Made by a program: the position numbers and the translations under genes
Source of the DNA: CAIUGU01 sp963819685
Lineage (GTDB): Bacteria > Pseudomonadota > Gammaproteobacteria > Steroidobacterales > Steroidobacteraceae
DNA: 64,000 nt
Assembly (NCBI GenBank): GCA_963819685.1
Contig: CAWFXI010000005.1
Span: 395,278 to 459,277, forward strand
Reading direction: 5' to 3'
Shown: positions 17,306 to 25,355 of the stretch, piece by piece
Layout of the letters: every line of letters begins with the position of its first letter
Position numbering within the stretch: the stretch's first letter is position 1
Notes under the pieces: model-generated
What the model was told of the DNA's origin: nothing
Seen by the model: the letters and a program-made list of their open reading frames with translations, nothing else
The model's database searches: none

Positions 17306-18562
17306 TTGCCGCCCCGCATCCTGACGATTACCGACCAGCCTGAGTTCGCGAGCCTGCTCGCGCATCACGTGACGACGCTCTGGCGCGATGCAGAGGTGCG
17401 AACCCACGAACCCGCAGTTCACGGCACGCTGCCAGTGGGCTTTGCTGCTGCGGGATTCGACGTCGTGCTCCTCGATCATCTGGCGGAACAGGGCAGGGGG
17501 CTGCGCTGGCTCGATGACTTCTCCCGTCGCCCTGGCTTTCCACCCGTTGTGTATTTCGCTCCCGGTGTCGACGAAGGCCTTGGTGTCCAGGCTCGCCAGG
17601 GCGGCGCCGTGGAATCCCTGGCTCGCGATCGCATCGAGCATCGACGCCTGGCAGAACTGCTCAGACAGTGCATGGACGAGCGCCGACGGGCGCTGAAGCT
17701 GTGGCGAACGAGTCCCGAAGCGGATGAGGCCTACCGCTTTGGCACCGTCAGGATTCGCGGCCACCGTTTCATCAAACAGCTGGCGGCAGGCGGACATTCG
17801 CAGGTCTTTCTGGCCGAAAGTGAAAAAGCCGGCGAGCTCGTCGTGCTCAAGGTGTTCCGGGAAGTTCCCGACAAGGTCGAGGCTCACGACACGTTCAATC
17901 GCTTCCTGCAGGAATACGAGCTGGTGTCGCGCATCCGGCACCCGAACGTCGTGCGCATTTACGACCTTGGCATCGCCGACGACCATGCCTACATCGCGAT
18001 GGAGTACTTCGCGAACGGTGATCTGCGAGCGCAGATGCGGCAGCCCATTCCGCCGGTACAAGCCCTTGGCCTGGTTGCACAGATGGCACGCGCCCTCGAG
18101 GCCATTCATGGCGTCGGCGTGCTTCACCGGGATCTCAAGCCCGGTAACGTCATGGTCCGGGCAGACGGCACGCTGGCACTGATCGATTTCGGGCTCGCCA
18201 AGGTGCTCGCGCTGGAAAGCGAGATCACCGATACCGGCCAGATCTTCGGTACTCCGTACTACATGAGCCCGGAACAGGGCCATGGTGAGGAGGTCGATGA
18301 GCGGAGTGACTACTACAGCCTCGGCGTGCTCCTTTACGAGATGCTGACGCGCCGGAAGCCGTATAACGCCCGTTCTGTCATGGGCGTCATCTACCTGCAT
18401 CGCAATGGGCCTATGCCGGTGCTCGACGGCGAGCTGAAGCCCATTGAGCCGCTTCTGCATCGGCTGCTGGCCAAGAAACCCGACGATCGATTCCAGTCGG
18501 CGGCCGAACTTGGACTCAAGATAGAGAAACTGCTGGCTACCTTTGAACCCGCAGTGTCCTGA
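17306..18562 (+). CDS. Receiver-like / Ser-Thr protein kinase fusion
   Basis: 418 residues, TTG start with GGGGGA upstream. Residues 1-125 look like a CheY-type receiver (MPPRILTITDQPEF; strand FDVVLLD with possible acceptor Asp57; later VVYFA). Residues 145-412 form a complete eukaryotic-type kinase: glycine-rich loop LAAGGHSQVFLAES, Lys182 in VVLKVF, Glu in the C-helix, HRDLKPGN at 274-281, DFG at 294-296, GTPYYMSPEQ. No C-terminal transmembrane or PASTA sequence follows, so it is probably cytoplasmic. miaE starts 5 bases after its stop, suggesting co-transcription. Substrate and signal are unknown. Confidence 0.88.
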   Translation: MPPRILTITDQPEFASLLAHHVTTLWRDAEVRTHEPAVHGTLPVGFAAAGFDVVLLDHLAEQGRGLRWLDDFSRRPGFPPVVYFAPGVDEGLGVQARQGGAVESLARDRIEHRRLAELLRQCMDERRRALKLWRTSPEADEAYRFGTVRIRGHRFIKQLAAGGHSQVFLAESEKAGELVVLKVFREVPDKVEAHDTFNRFLQEYELVSRIRHPNVVRIYDLGIADDHAYIAMEYFANGDLRAQMRQPIPPVQALGLVAQMARALEAIHGVGVLHRDLKPGNVMVRADGTLALIDFGLAKVLALESEITDTGQIFGTPYYMSPEQGHGEEVDERSDYYSLGVLLYEMLTRRKPYNARSVMGVIYLHRNGPMPVLDGELKPIEPLLHRLLAKKPDDRFQSAAELGLKIEKLLATFEPAVS

Positions 18563-18566
18563 TGTC

Positions 18567-19187
18567 ATGCCGGCAGCTGCGGTAACCACACACCTCAGGG
18601 ACCTCAAGGCAAGCACGCCCAATGCATGGTTCGATATGGCTTGCGAGCGGTGGCGGGAGCTGCTCGTCGATCATGCGAACTGCGAGAAGAAGGCTGCCTC
18701 GACGGCGCTCAGCTTCATCTTTGCGTATGCAGAGGATGCCGAGTTTGCCGAACGCCTGTCGCGCCTCGCGCGTGAGGAACTTCGCCACTTCGAACAGGTT
18801 CAGCGGCACATGCGTGATCTGCAGGTGTCGTGGGTGCGACTGTCCCCATCGCGATACGCGGAACAGCTGCGTCGCGCGGTGCGCCGTCACGAGCCGGCAC
18901 GGCAGCTGGATCTGATGATCTGCGGCGCGTTGATCGAAGCCCGTTCCTGCGAGCGTTTTGTCGGGCTGGCGCCGCGCCTGCCCGCGCCGCTTGGTGATTT
19001 TTACGGGGGGCTTGCGGCTTCGGAAGCGAGGCACAACGTCCTCTATCACCGGCTCGCGGAACGCCATGCAATCGCCCACGTTCTCGACTACCACAGCACT
19101 TTCGAGCGCTTCGCGGCGATCGAAGCCGAGCTGATTACCTCACCGGACCCGCAGTTCCGCTTTCATTCAGGGCTGCCGGTGACGTGA
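18567..19187 (+). CDS. miaE: tRNA-(ms2io6A)-hydroxylase MiaE
   Basis: 206 residues from the ATG at 18567. MiaE is a diiron monooxygenase that hydroxylates the isopentenyl group of ms2i6A37 in tRNA. Ferritin-like ligands are visible: HANCEKKAAST, REELRHFEQV, ALIEARSCERF and ASEARHNVLYHRLAE. The open frame begins 24 bases earlier inside the kinase gene, but only the ATG gives a normal start. It is coupled to the kinase gene upstream. Its stop lies inside a CGTGAAG tandem array. Confidence 0.92.
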   Translation: MPAAAVTTHLRDLKASTPNAWFDMACERWRELLVDHANCEKKAASTALSFIFAYAEDAEFAERLSRLAREELRHFEQVQRHMRDLQVSWVRLSPSRYAEQLRRAVRRHEPARQLDLMICGALIEARSCERFVGLAPRLPAPLGDFYGGLAASEARHNVLYHRLAERHAIAHVLDYHSTFERFAAIEAELITSPDPQFRFHSGLPVT

Positions 19188-19224
19188 AGCGTGACGGGTG
19201 AAGCGTGAAGCGTGAAGCGTGAAG
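19183..19224. repeat. 7-nt tandem repeat (CGTGAAG-type), six units
   Basis: Six consecutive 7-mers: CGTGAAG, CGTGACG, GGTGAAG, CGTGAAG, CGTGAAG, CGTGAAG. The array starts within the last codons of miaE and lies between the convergent miaE and lpxH genes. The rest of the 64-base gap has no gene. Confidence 0.85.
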
Positions 19225-19251
19225 GGTCAGAATTCTTGCCCAAAGCCCGGA

Positions 19252-19977
19252 CTACGTCCTGGCGATCGTCTCGAGCTCATATCCTTTCTCATTCCAGCGA
19301 AGCACGCTGCCCTGCGTGTACCAGTCGCCCAGCACGATGCGCGTGACCACACGCCCTGCGGCCTGCACCTGATGGATGGCGGGACGGTGCGTGTGCCCAT
19401 GAACCAGCGTGTCGACGCGGTAGCGGTTGAACTCGGCGATAACGGTATCCGCATTCACGTCCATGATCATGGGCGCCGTGCGGGTGATATGCGCCTTGCT
19501 GCCCTCGCGGATCTGCGCTGCCAGCGCGTTGCGCCGTTTCAGTGACAGGTGGCGCAGTACCCATTGCACGAAGGGATTGCGGACAATGCGGCGCAGGCGT
19601 TGATAGGCATGGTCATCCGTGCACAGGGTGTCGCCATGCATCAGCAACACCGGCTGTCCGTACAGATCGACAATGGTTCCATCTTCGATGAGCTGGCAGC
19701 CGGTGTCGGCACTGAAGCGCTTTCCCAGCAGAAAATCGCGATTGCCACGCATGACGGCGCAGCGCACGCCACTTGCCGTCAGGCTCGCAAGGGCAGCGAC
19801 GATGCGGCGCTTTTCGGGATCCGGATCATCGTCGCCAATCCATAATTCGAACAGGTCGCCCAGGATGTACAGCGCTTCAGCATGACGCGCGTCGTGAGCC
19901 AGGAAATCGAGAAACTGCGCCGTGATATCCGGGCGCGAGCCGTCCAGGTGCAGGTCGGAAATGAACAGCGTGGTCAT
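19252..19977 (-). CDS. lpxH: UDP-2,3-diacylglucosamine diphosphatase LpxH
   Basis: 241 residues, full length. It hydrolyses UDP-2,3-diacylglucosamine to lipid X and UMP in lipid A synthesis, at the inner face of the cytoplasmic membrane. Metallophosphoesterase motifs are all present: FISDLHLDG, GDLFELWIGDDDPD, MRGNRDFLLG, LMHGDTLCTDD and VHGHTHRPAIH. The start ATG overlaps the ppiA stop by 4 bases, so it is translationally coupled behind ppiA. The pair ppi-lpxH is also adjacent in pseudomonads. Confidence 0.95.
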   Translation of the reverse strand: MTTLFISDLHLDGSRPDITAQFLDFLAHDARHAEALYILGDLFELWIGDDDPDPEKRRIVAALASLTASGVRCAVMRGNRDFLLGKRFSADTGCQLIEDGTIVDLYGQPVLLMHGDTLCTDDHAYQRLRRIVRNPFVQWVLRHLSLKRRNALAAQIREGSKAHITRTAPMIMDVNADTVIAEFNRYRVDTLVHGHTHRPAIHQVQAAGRVVTRIVLGDWYTQGSVLRWNEKGYELETIART

Positions 19978-20570
19978 GGCGCTACGGTTTTGCCCGCCAC
20001 CGGTGCGAGGATTTCCATCTTCTCGATGATGATCGGGTCGAGCGGTGCTTCTTCTTCAAAGTCGGTGAACGCGCCCGTAGGTACCTGGCCGATGCGGTCT
20101 ACCACGTCCATGCCTTCGACCACGCGGCCAAAGACCGTGTACCCCCAGCCATCTGGGGGCGGGTCGAGCGCGACATTGTCGGCCAGGTTCACAAAGAACT
20201 GGGAAGCGGCTGTGTCGGGGTCCGCCATGCGGGCCAGCGCGACGGTGCCTCGGCGGTTGAACAACCCGTTGCGCGATTCGTTCTTGATGTCAGGGCGCAG
20301 GCGTTTTTCCCTTCCCGAGACTGTATAGCCGCCGCCTTGAACGACGAATCCGGCGACGACCCGGTGGAAGATCGTTTTCGCGTAATGCCCGGACCGCACG
20401 TATTCGAGGAAATTGGCCGTGGACAGCGGTGCCCGCTCGGACTCGAGTGCGATGACGAAGCTGCCGAGGGTGGTGTCCACGCGGACTTTCGTTTCCGCAG
20501 CCGGTTGCGCAACGGAGGGCAACACAACGCAGGCGAGGAGGGTGAACAACCAGCTCCGCGCCACGATCAT
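19974..20570 (-). CDS. Periplasmic cyclophilin-type peptidyl-prolyl isomerase
   Basis: 198 residues from the ATG at 20570; ATGs at 20600 and 20630 are alternatives and no start has a strong RBS. The N-terminus MIVARSWLFTLLACVVLPSV with AQPAAE after it is a signal peptide, so the enzyme is periplasmic (PpiA-like). The cyclophilin core shows TTLGSFVIALESERAPLST, KTIFHRVVAGFVVQGGGY, DTAASQFFVNLADN and GWGYTVFGRVVEGMDVVDRI. The active-site Arg is in FHRV. It overlaps lpxH by 4 bases. Confidence 0.9.
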   Translation of the reverse strand: MIVARSWLFTLLACVVLPSVAQPAAETKVRVDTTLGSFVIALESERAPLSTANFLEYVRSGHYAKTIFHRVVAGFVVQGGGYTVSGREKRLRPDIKNESRNGLFNRRGTVALARMADPDTAASQFFVNLADNVALDPPPDGWGYTVFGRVVEGMDVVDRIGQVPTGAFTDFEEEAPLDPIIIEKMEILAPVAGKTVAP

Positions 20571-20623
20571 GGAGTGCCCAATGTTCACACTGATATTCAT
20601 GCAGAAGCTGATTCTATCAGGCT

Positions 20624-20819
20624 GATGCAAAACGCAGTCCTTGCCTTTTGCATCTGGAGCTGGCGAAAAGTGTGATTTTCACCAGCTCCCGAAATCAACG
20701 AGTTAGGACTCGTCGATTTCGCCGAGTCGTCCGTGACTCGGTTAGCAGGGTGCTGCAAAGAAATTTGCATCACCGTGCTAACAGGCTGATGCAAGTGTCC
20801 ATCCAGGCGTTTTGCATCA
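20624..20819. repeat. Multi-hairpin intergenic repeat, copy B plus a terminal fragment (upstream of gltX)
   Basis: Five hairpins in order. H1: GATGCAAAA (20624-20632) / TTTTGCATC (20646-20654). H2: 20656-20669/20676-20689, loop GTGTGA. H3: 20690-20703/20708-20721, loop TAGG. H4: CGAGTC (20723-20728) / GACTCG (20735-20740), loop GTCCGT. H5: GTTAGCA (20741-20747) / TGCTAAC (20776-20782) with inner TGCAAA/TTTGCA. A further hairpin TGATGCAA (20787-20794) / TTGCATCA (20812-20819) follows. H2 is nearly identical to copy A at 6836-6869; other stems differ but remain paired. It ends 35 bases before the gltX ATG. Confidence 0.85.
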
Positions 20820-20853
20820 CTGCGGTACCCACTTTCAGCTAACATTCGCGCGC

Positions 20854-22274
20854 ATGTCTGCTTCGCCCACCGTCACCCGCTTTGCTCCCAGTCCCACCGG
20901 TCAGCTGCACCTCGGCAATGCCCGCACGGCATTCCTGAGCTTTCTGGCTGCGCGCAAGACGGGGGGCAGGTTCATCCTGCGTATCGAGGACACGGATGAA
21001 GCCCGTCATGAAGAGCGTTTCCTTGCCGATCTGCTCAAGGACCTTCGCTGGCTGGGGCTTGAATGGGACGAAGGCCCCGATGTGGGCGGCGTTCACGAAC
21101 CCTATCGACAGAGTGCCCGGGGGGACCTCTACAGGGAATATTTCAACCGCCTCGAAGCGGCAGGGCATACGTATCCCTGTTATTGCACCCCTGTGGAGCT
21201 GGGCATCGCGCGGCGCAGCCAGCTTGCAGCAGGACAGCCACCAAGATATGCCGGAACCTGCAGATCGTTGACAGGCTGCCGAGCGTGCCGAACGCGAATC
21301 GCGAGGGCTCGCAGCATCGATCCGCTTCCGCGTACCGCCCGGTCGTGTGGTTGCCTTTACGGATCTGGTCCATGGCGAGCAGCGTTTCGCGACCGACGAC
21401 ATCGGTGATTTTGTGATCCGCCGTGCGGACGGTACTGCCGCGTTCTTTTTCTCGAATGCGCTCGATGATGCCCTGATGGGCGTGACACTGGTGCTGCGGG
21501 GTGACGATCACCTCGCGAATACGCCGCGGCAGTTGCTGCTGCTCGAGACCTTCGGCCTGCCCGCACCGGCGTATGCACACGCGGCGTTGTTGCTGGGCAT
21601 GGACGGGGTGCCACTGTCGAAACGCCATGGCCATACCAGCCTGCATGAGTTCCGTGAGCGGGGTTACCTGCCCGCAGCGCTCTGCAATCATCTGATCCGG
21701 CTGGGTCACACGTGCGCTCAAGACGGCTGGCTTGACGCTGGCCAGATGCCCGGTGCGTTCGACCCGCATCGACTGGTCCGTTCCGCGGCAAAATTCGACG
21801 AGACCCAGTTACGCCACTGGCAGCGCGAGGCAGTGGGCCGGTTGACCCAGGAACAACTGAACGAATGGCTGCAGTCCGTATGCTCCGTCGGGCGTCGATG
21901 CCGAGCGGCTAGCGGCCTTTTACAAGGCTGTGAGGCCGAATCTCGAATTCCCCGAGGACCTGACGGAATGGGTCAACGTCGTCTTCGGCAATTTGACCGT
22001 GCTTGCTGACGATGCGCAGGCCGCGATTCGTGAGGCAGGTGCAGACTTCTTCGTAAAAGCGGCGGATATCTACGCGAGGACGGGCGCGGATCTCAAGGCC
22101 CTGACCAGGGAGCTCGGGCAGCTTACGGGTCGTAAAGGGCCGGGGCTCTACATGCCGTTGCGCGCGGCACTGACAGGTGCAACCCATGGACCCGAGCTGG
22201 CTCCGCTTCTCGGCCTGATGTCCGCAGAAAGCGTGCGCGCGAGATTCATCGCGGCATCGGCATTGTGCTCCTGA
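20854..22274 (+). CDS. gltX: Glutamyl-tRNA synthetase (frame interrupted by two +1 indels)
   Basis: Start ATG 20854 (MSASPTVTRFAPSPTGQLHL). The class I signature appears as HLGN, and the KMSKS-type motif as LSKRHGHTS in the second segment. The first frame runs to about 21273, where an extra G in ACAGGCTGCC shifts it. The second frame covers about 21275-21880, and another extra base near 21882 leads to the third, which ends at 22274 (AASALCS). Deleting the two bases restores a GltX of about 472 residues, normal length. Being in an essential gene, these are most likely sequence errors. It occupies the slot of glnS in the Pseudomonas order. Confidence 0.85.
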
Positions 22275-22301
22275 ACTCGAATCGGTAAAGATTGACGCAC
22301 A

Positions 22302-23754
22302 ATGCTGCAAATCCACAACTCGCTCACCGGCCGCAAAGAGACATTCGTTCCGCTCGTCGAAGGCGAGGTTCGCATGTACTTGTGCGGCGATACGGTGTAC
22401 GACTTCTGCCATATCGGCCACGCGCGTTCGAAGGTCGCCTTCGATATCGTGCGGCGATATCTCGGTTACCTCGGATACAAGGTGACCTTCGTCCGGAACA
22501 TCACGGATATCGACGACAGGATCATCCGAGCGTGCGGCCGAGAATCACGAGACCGTACAGGCACTGACCGAACGCTTCATTGCAGCCATGCATGAAGACT
22601 ACGACCGCCTGGCGATCTTGCGGCCGGATATCGAACCGCGGGCGACGGAGCATATCGCCGGCATCATCGAGATGACGCCAGACGCTGATCGACAAAGGGT
22701 TTGCCTATGTCGGTACGAGCGGCGATGTATGTATTCCGTCAGCAAGTTCGGGCCCTATGGCAAGCTCTCTGGCAAGAAGCTCGGTGACCTTCGCGCCGGG
22801 GCGCGAGTGGAAGTGGACGAAGCCAAGCGCGATCCGCTCGATTTCGTGTTGTGGAAGAAGGCCAAACCCGGGGAGCCTAAATGGCAGTCTCCGTGGGGAG
22901 AGGGCCGGCCCGGCTGGCATATCGAATGCTCGGCGATGTGCCATGACATCCTCGGCACGCGTTTCGATATTCATGCCGGCGGCATGGATCTCAAGTTTCC
23001 GCACCACGAAAACGAGATTGCGCAGTCATGCGCCGCGACTGACGACACTTTCGCACAGGTCTGGATGCACAATGGCTTCGTCAATGTCGACGACGAAAAA
23101 ATGTCGAAGTCGCTCGGCAACTTTTTCACGATTCGCGCCGTGCTCGATTCCGGCTACGTGCGCGATCCCGAAGTGCTGCGTTATTTTCTGGCGTCGAGCC
23201 ACTATCGCGGCCCGATCAATTATTCGCTCGAGAATATCGATCAGGCCGACGCTGCGCTCGGCAGGATCTACGGTGCGCTTCGTGGTGTTGCACTCGCGAA
23301 AACTCCCGTTGTCAGCGAAGCCACCCAGCGCTTCAGGCAGGCGATGGACGATGACTTCAATACGCCGGAAGCCATTGCCGTCCTGCAATCGCTCGCCACT
23401 GAGGTCAACCGCGCCAAGTCACAGGGAGACGAGGCGATGGCAAGCACGCTTGCGAGTGAGCTGCTTGCGCTGGCGCACGTTCTCGGCCTGTTGCAGCGGT
23501 CACCTGATGAATTCCTGCACAAATCGCGCATCGTTCAGCGCGTTGCGAGTGATCAGGTCGATGGATCAGATGAAGTGGGTATTGAGACGATCGTGGCATT
23601 GACCGATGCCCAAATCGCGGAATGGGTGGAAAAGCGCATTGCCGCGCGCAAGTCGAAGGACTTCAAGGAAGCCGACCGGATTCGCGGATGGCTTGAAGCG
23701 CAGGGAATCAGCCTGGAAGACAGTGGCGCGGTGACCACCTGGCGGCGCAAGTAG
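22302..23754 (+). CDS. cysS: Cysteinyl-tRNA synthetase (frame interrupted by indels)
   Basis: Starts MLQIHNSLTGRKETFVPL. The HIGH motif is in FCHIGHARSK, KMSKS in DEKMSKSLGNF, and zinc-site regions MYLCGDTVYD and GWHIECSAM are visible. The frame is broken by an extra base near 22534 (in CGAGCGTGCGGCC). A compensating pair, +1 near 22678 and -1 near 22728, scrambles about 15 residues. Corrected, it reads through to the stop at 23754 with about 483 residues, the usual length. It is essential, so errors in the sequence are the likely cause. It follows gltX by 27 bases and is convergent with folD. Confidence 0.87.
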
Positions 23755-23767
23755 CGACGCCGCGGGA

Positions 23768-24652
23768 TCATTCCGTCCGAGGCAGCTTTCTCCGTTCGAC
23801 CCCATTGCGGCGCAGTGACGCTTCCAGTGTGTTCTTCATCAGCACTGCCACCGTCATGGGACCGACACCGCCTGGCACGGGAGTGATCCAGCTCGCGCGT
23901 GCTCTCGCTGCGTCAAATTCCACATCGCCGAACAGCTTGCCGTCTTCGCGGCGATTGATGCCGATATCGATCACCACTGCCCCGGGCTTGACCCAGTCGC
24001 CGCGGACAATTCCGGGCTTGCCGACGGCGACGACCAGAATGTCAGCGCGACCGACCTGAACCGGCAGATCCGCAGTAAACCGGTGACAGACAGTGATGGT
24101 CGAACCGGCGAGCAACAGTTCGAGCGCCATCGGCCGTCCCACCTGGTTCGATGCACCGACGACCACGCTGTGCAGGCCACGCGGTGACACCCCGATTGCA
24201 TCCAGCAGCTTGATGCAGCCATAGGGCGTACATGGACGGATCAGCGGGTTGCGCAGCGCCAGCCGCCCGACGTTGTAGGGATGAAAGCCATCGACGTCCT
24301 TGGCGGGATCGATCGTGTCGATGACCAGTCGTGAGTCGATATGGTCGGGCAGGGGAACCTGGACCAGGATCCCGTCAATGGTCGGATCGCGGTTCAGGTC
24401 CTGAATCAGTGCCAGCAACTCGGTCTGGGTGATCGACTGCGGCAGGTCGTGGCTGACGGAGTTCAGCCCGCATTCCTCGCACGCTTTGCGCTTGTTGCGC
24501 ACATAGATCTCGGAAGCAGGATCGTCCCCGACGAGGATCACTGCCAGGCCCGGCCGGCGCTGGCCTCTTGCCAGCAGCGTATCGACCTGTGCGCGGACTT
24601 CGCGCTTCAGGTCATTGGCAATGGCCCGCCCGTCGATGATCTGCCCGGTCAT
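23768..24652 (-). CDS. folD: Bifunctional methylenetetrahydrofolate dehydrogenase / cyclohydrolase
   Basis: 294 residues from the ATG at 24652 (MTGQIIDGRAIANDL); an in-frame ATG at 24697 is less likely. It interconverts 5,10-methylene-, methenyl- and 10-formyl-tetrahydrofolate. Signatures: catalytic-Lys region YVRNKRKACEECG, VQVPLPDHID, PCTPYGCIKLL and the NADP region VVGASNQVGRPMALELL. The end TPVPGGVGPMTVAVLMKNTL is typical. It is convergent with cysS (14 bases apart) and sits beside the tRNA cluster, as in pseudomonads. Confidence 0.95.
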   Translation of the reverse strand: MTGQIIDGRAIANDLKREVRAQVDTLLARGQRRPGLAVILVGDDPASEIYVRNKRKACEECGLNSVSHDLPQSITQTELLALIQDLNRDPTIDGILVQVPLPDHIDSRLVIDTIDPAKDVDGFHPYNVGRLALRNPLIRPCTPYGCIKLLDAIGVSPRGLHSVVVGASNQVGRPMALELLLAGSTITVCHRFTADLPVQVGRADILVVAVGKPGIVRGDWVKPGAVVIDIGINRREDGKLFGDVEFDAARARASWITPVPGGVGPMTVAVLMKNTLEASLRRNGVERRKLPRTE

Positions 24653-24747
24653 AGCCGCACTTTTTCGGTCAATTGAGTCATCCAGCGATTGTGGCATGTG
24701 CCGGCGGACTGCGAGAAGCAGCTTGCAGGCCCTGAGCGATCCTTAAA

Positions 24748-24776
24748 TTGACGCTGGGGGGGGTCGCACGTATGAT
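24748..24776 (+). promoter_or_regulatory. Sigma-70 promoter for the tRNA-Pro/Arg cluster
   Basis: A -35 box TTGACG (24748-24753) and -10 box TATGAT (24771-24776) are separated by exactly 17 bases. The spacer contains a run of eight G (24756-24763). The sequence after the -10 box is GC-rich (TCGCCGTCCC), the kind of discriminator seen at stringently controlled stable-RNA promoters. tRNA-Pro begins 48 bases downstream. Confidence 0.75.
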
Positions 24777-24824
24777 TCGCCGTCCCGTGCGGGGTCGGAA
24801 TTCACTGTTCGGTTCGGAATCTGG

Positions 24825-24901
24825 CGGGGCATGGCGCAGTCTGGTAGCGCATCTGCTTTGGGAGCAGAGGGTCGGGGGTTCGAATCCCTCTGCCCCGACC
24901 A
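24825..24901 (+). tRNA. tRNA-Pro (anticodon TGG)
   Basis: 77 nt including encoded CCA. Acceptor stem CGGGGCA / TGCCCCG, D-arm GCGC/GCGC, anticodon stem TCTGC/GCAGA with loop TTTGGGA (anticodon TGG), T-arm GGGGG/CCCTC with loop TTCGAAT. First of a four-tRNA cluster beside folD. Confidence 0.97.
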
Positions 24902-24948
24902 TCGATGAGCGGGCCAGCGGCGGCCCGGAACCGGCACGGCGAGCTCAA

Positions 24949-25024
24949 GCGCCCGTAGCTCAGTGGATAGAGCATCGGCCTTCTAAGCCGAGGGTCGCAG
25001 GTTCGAGTCCTGCCGGGCGCGCCA
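24949..25024 (+). tRNA. tRNA-Arg (anticodon TCT)
   Basis: 76 nt ending in encoded GCCA. Acceptor GCGCCCG / CGGGCGC, anticodon stem TCGGC/GCCGA with loop CTTCTAA (anticodon TCT), T-arm GCAGG/CCTGC. It lies 47 bases after tRNA-Pro, probably on the same transcript. The 248 bases to the next tRNA hold short hairpins (for example CCGGG...CCCGG near 25156-25172) and no gene. Confidence 0.97.
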
Positions 25025-25272
25025 TTCGCGCAGGTGGCAGGACGAGAACATGCGACCGTCGCAGGTTCGACAAAATTGTAGGGAGCAATTTTGGACTGCG
25101 GAGCAGGCGCGGACGCGTGCCGGCCATGGATGGATAGGCACAATCCTGCCGGGTCTTAAGCCCGGTTGGCAGGTGCCAGGATTTGATCAGCAATCCTGCC
25201 GGGCTCCGGAGGGATTGTCGGTGAGAGCTCTAGGCGAGTATCGCCAGGAAAGTTTGATCGGGTACGACGATG

Positions 25273-25348
25273 GTGGACGTAGCTCAGCTGGTAGAGCCCC
25301 GGATTGTGATTCCGGCCGTCGTGGGTTCGAGTCCCATCGTCCACCCCA
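25273..25348 (+). tRNA. tRNA-His (anticodon GTG)
   Basis: 76 nt with CCCA end. Acceptor GTGGACG / CGTCCAC, anticodon stem CCGGA/TCCGG with loop TTGTGAT (anticodon GTG), T-arm GTGGG/CCCAT. Third tRNA of the cluster, followed after 7 bases by the tandem multi-hairpin repeats. Confidence 0.97.
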
Positions 25349-25355
25349 TTTAAAT

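Noticed and set aside
17279..18622. 447-residue open frame on the minus strand
   Set aside because: Antisense to the kinase gene; no family features.
20741..20782. Integron attC-like hairpin (GTTAGCA...TGCTAAC)
   Set aside because: Ends do not match the GTTRRRY/RYYYAAC core sites and no integrase or cassette array is present.
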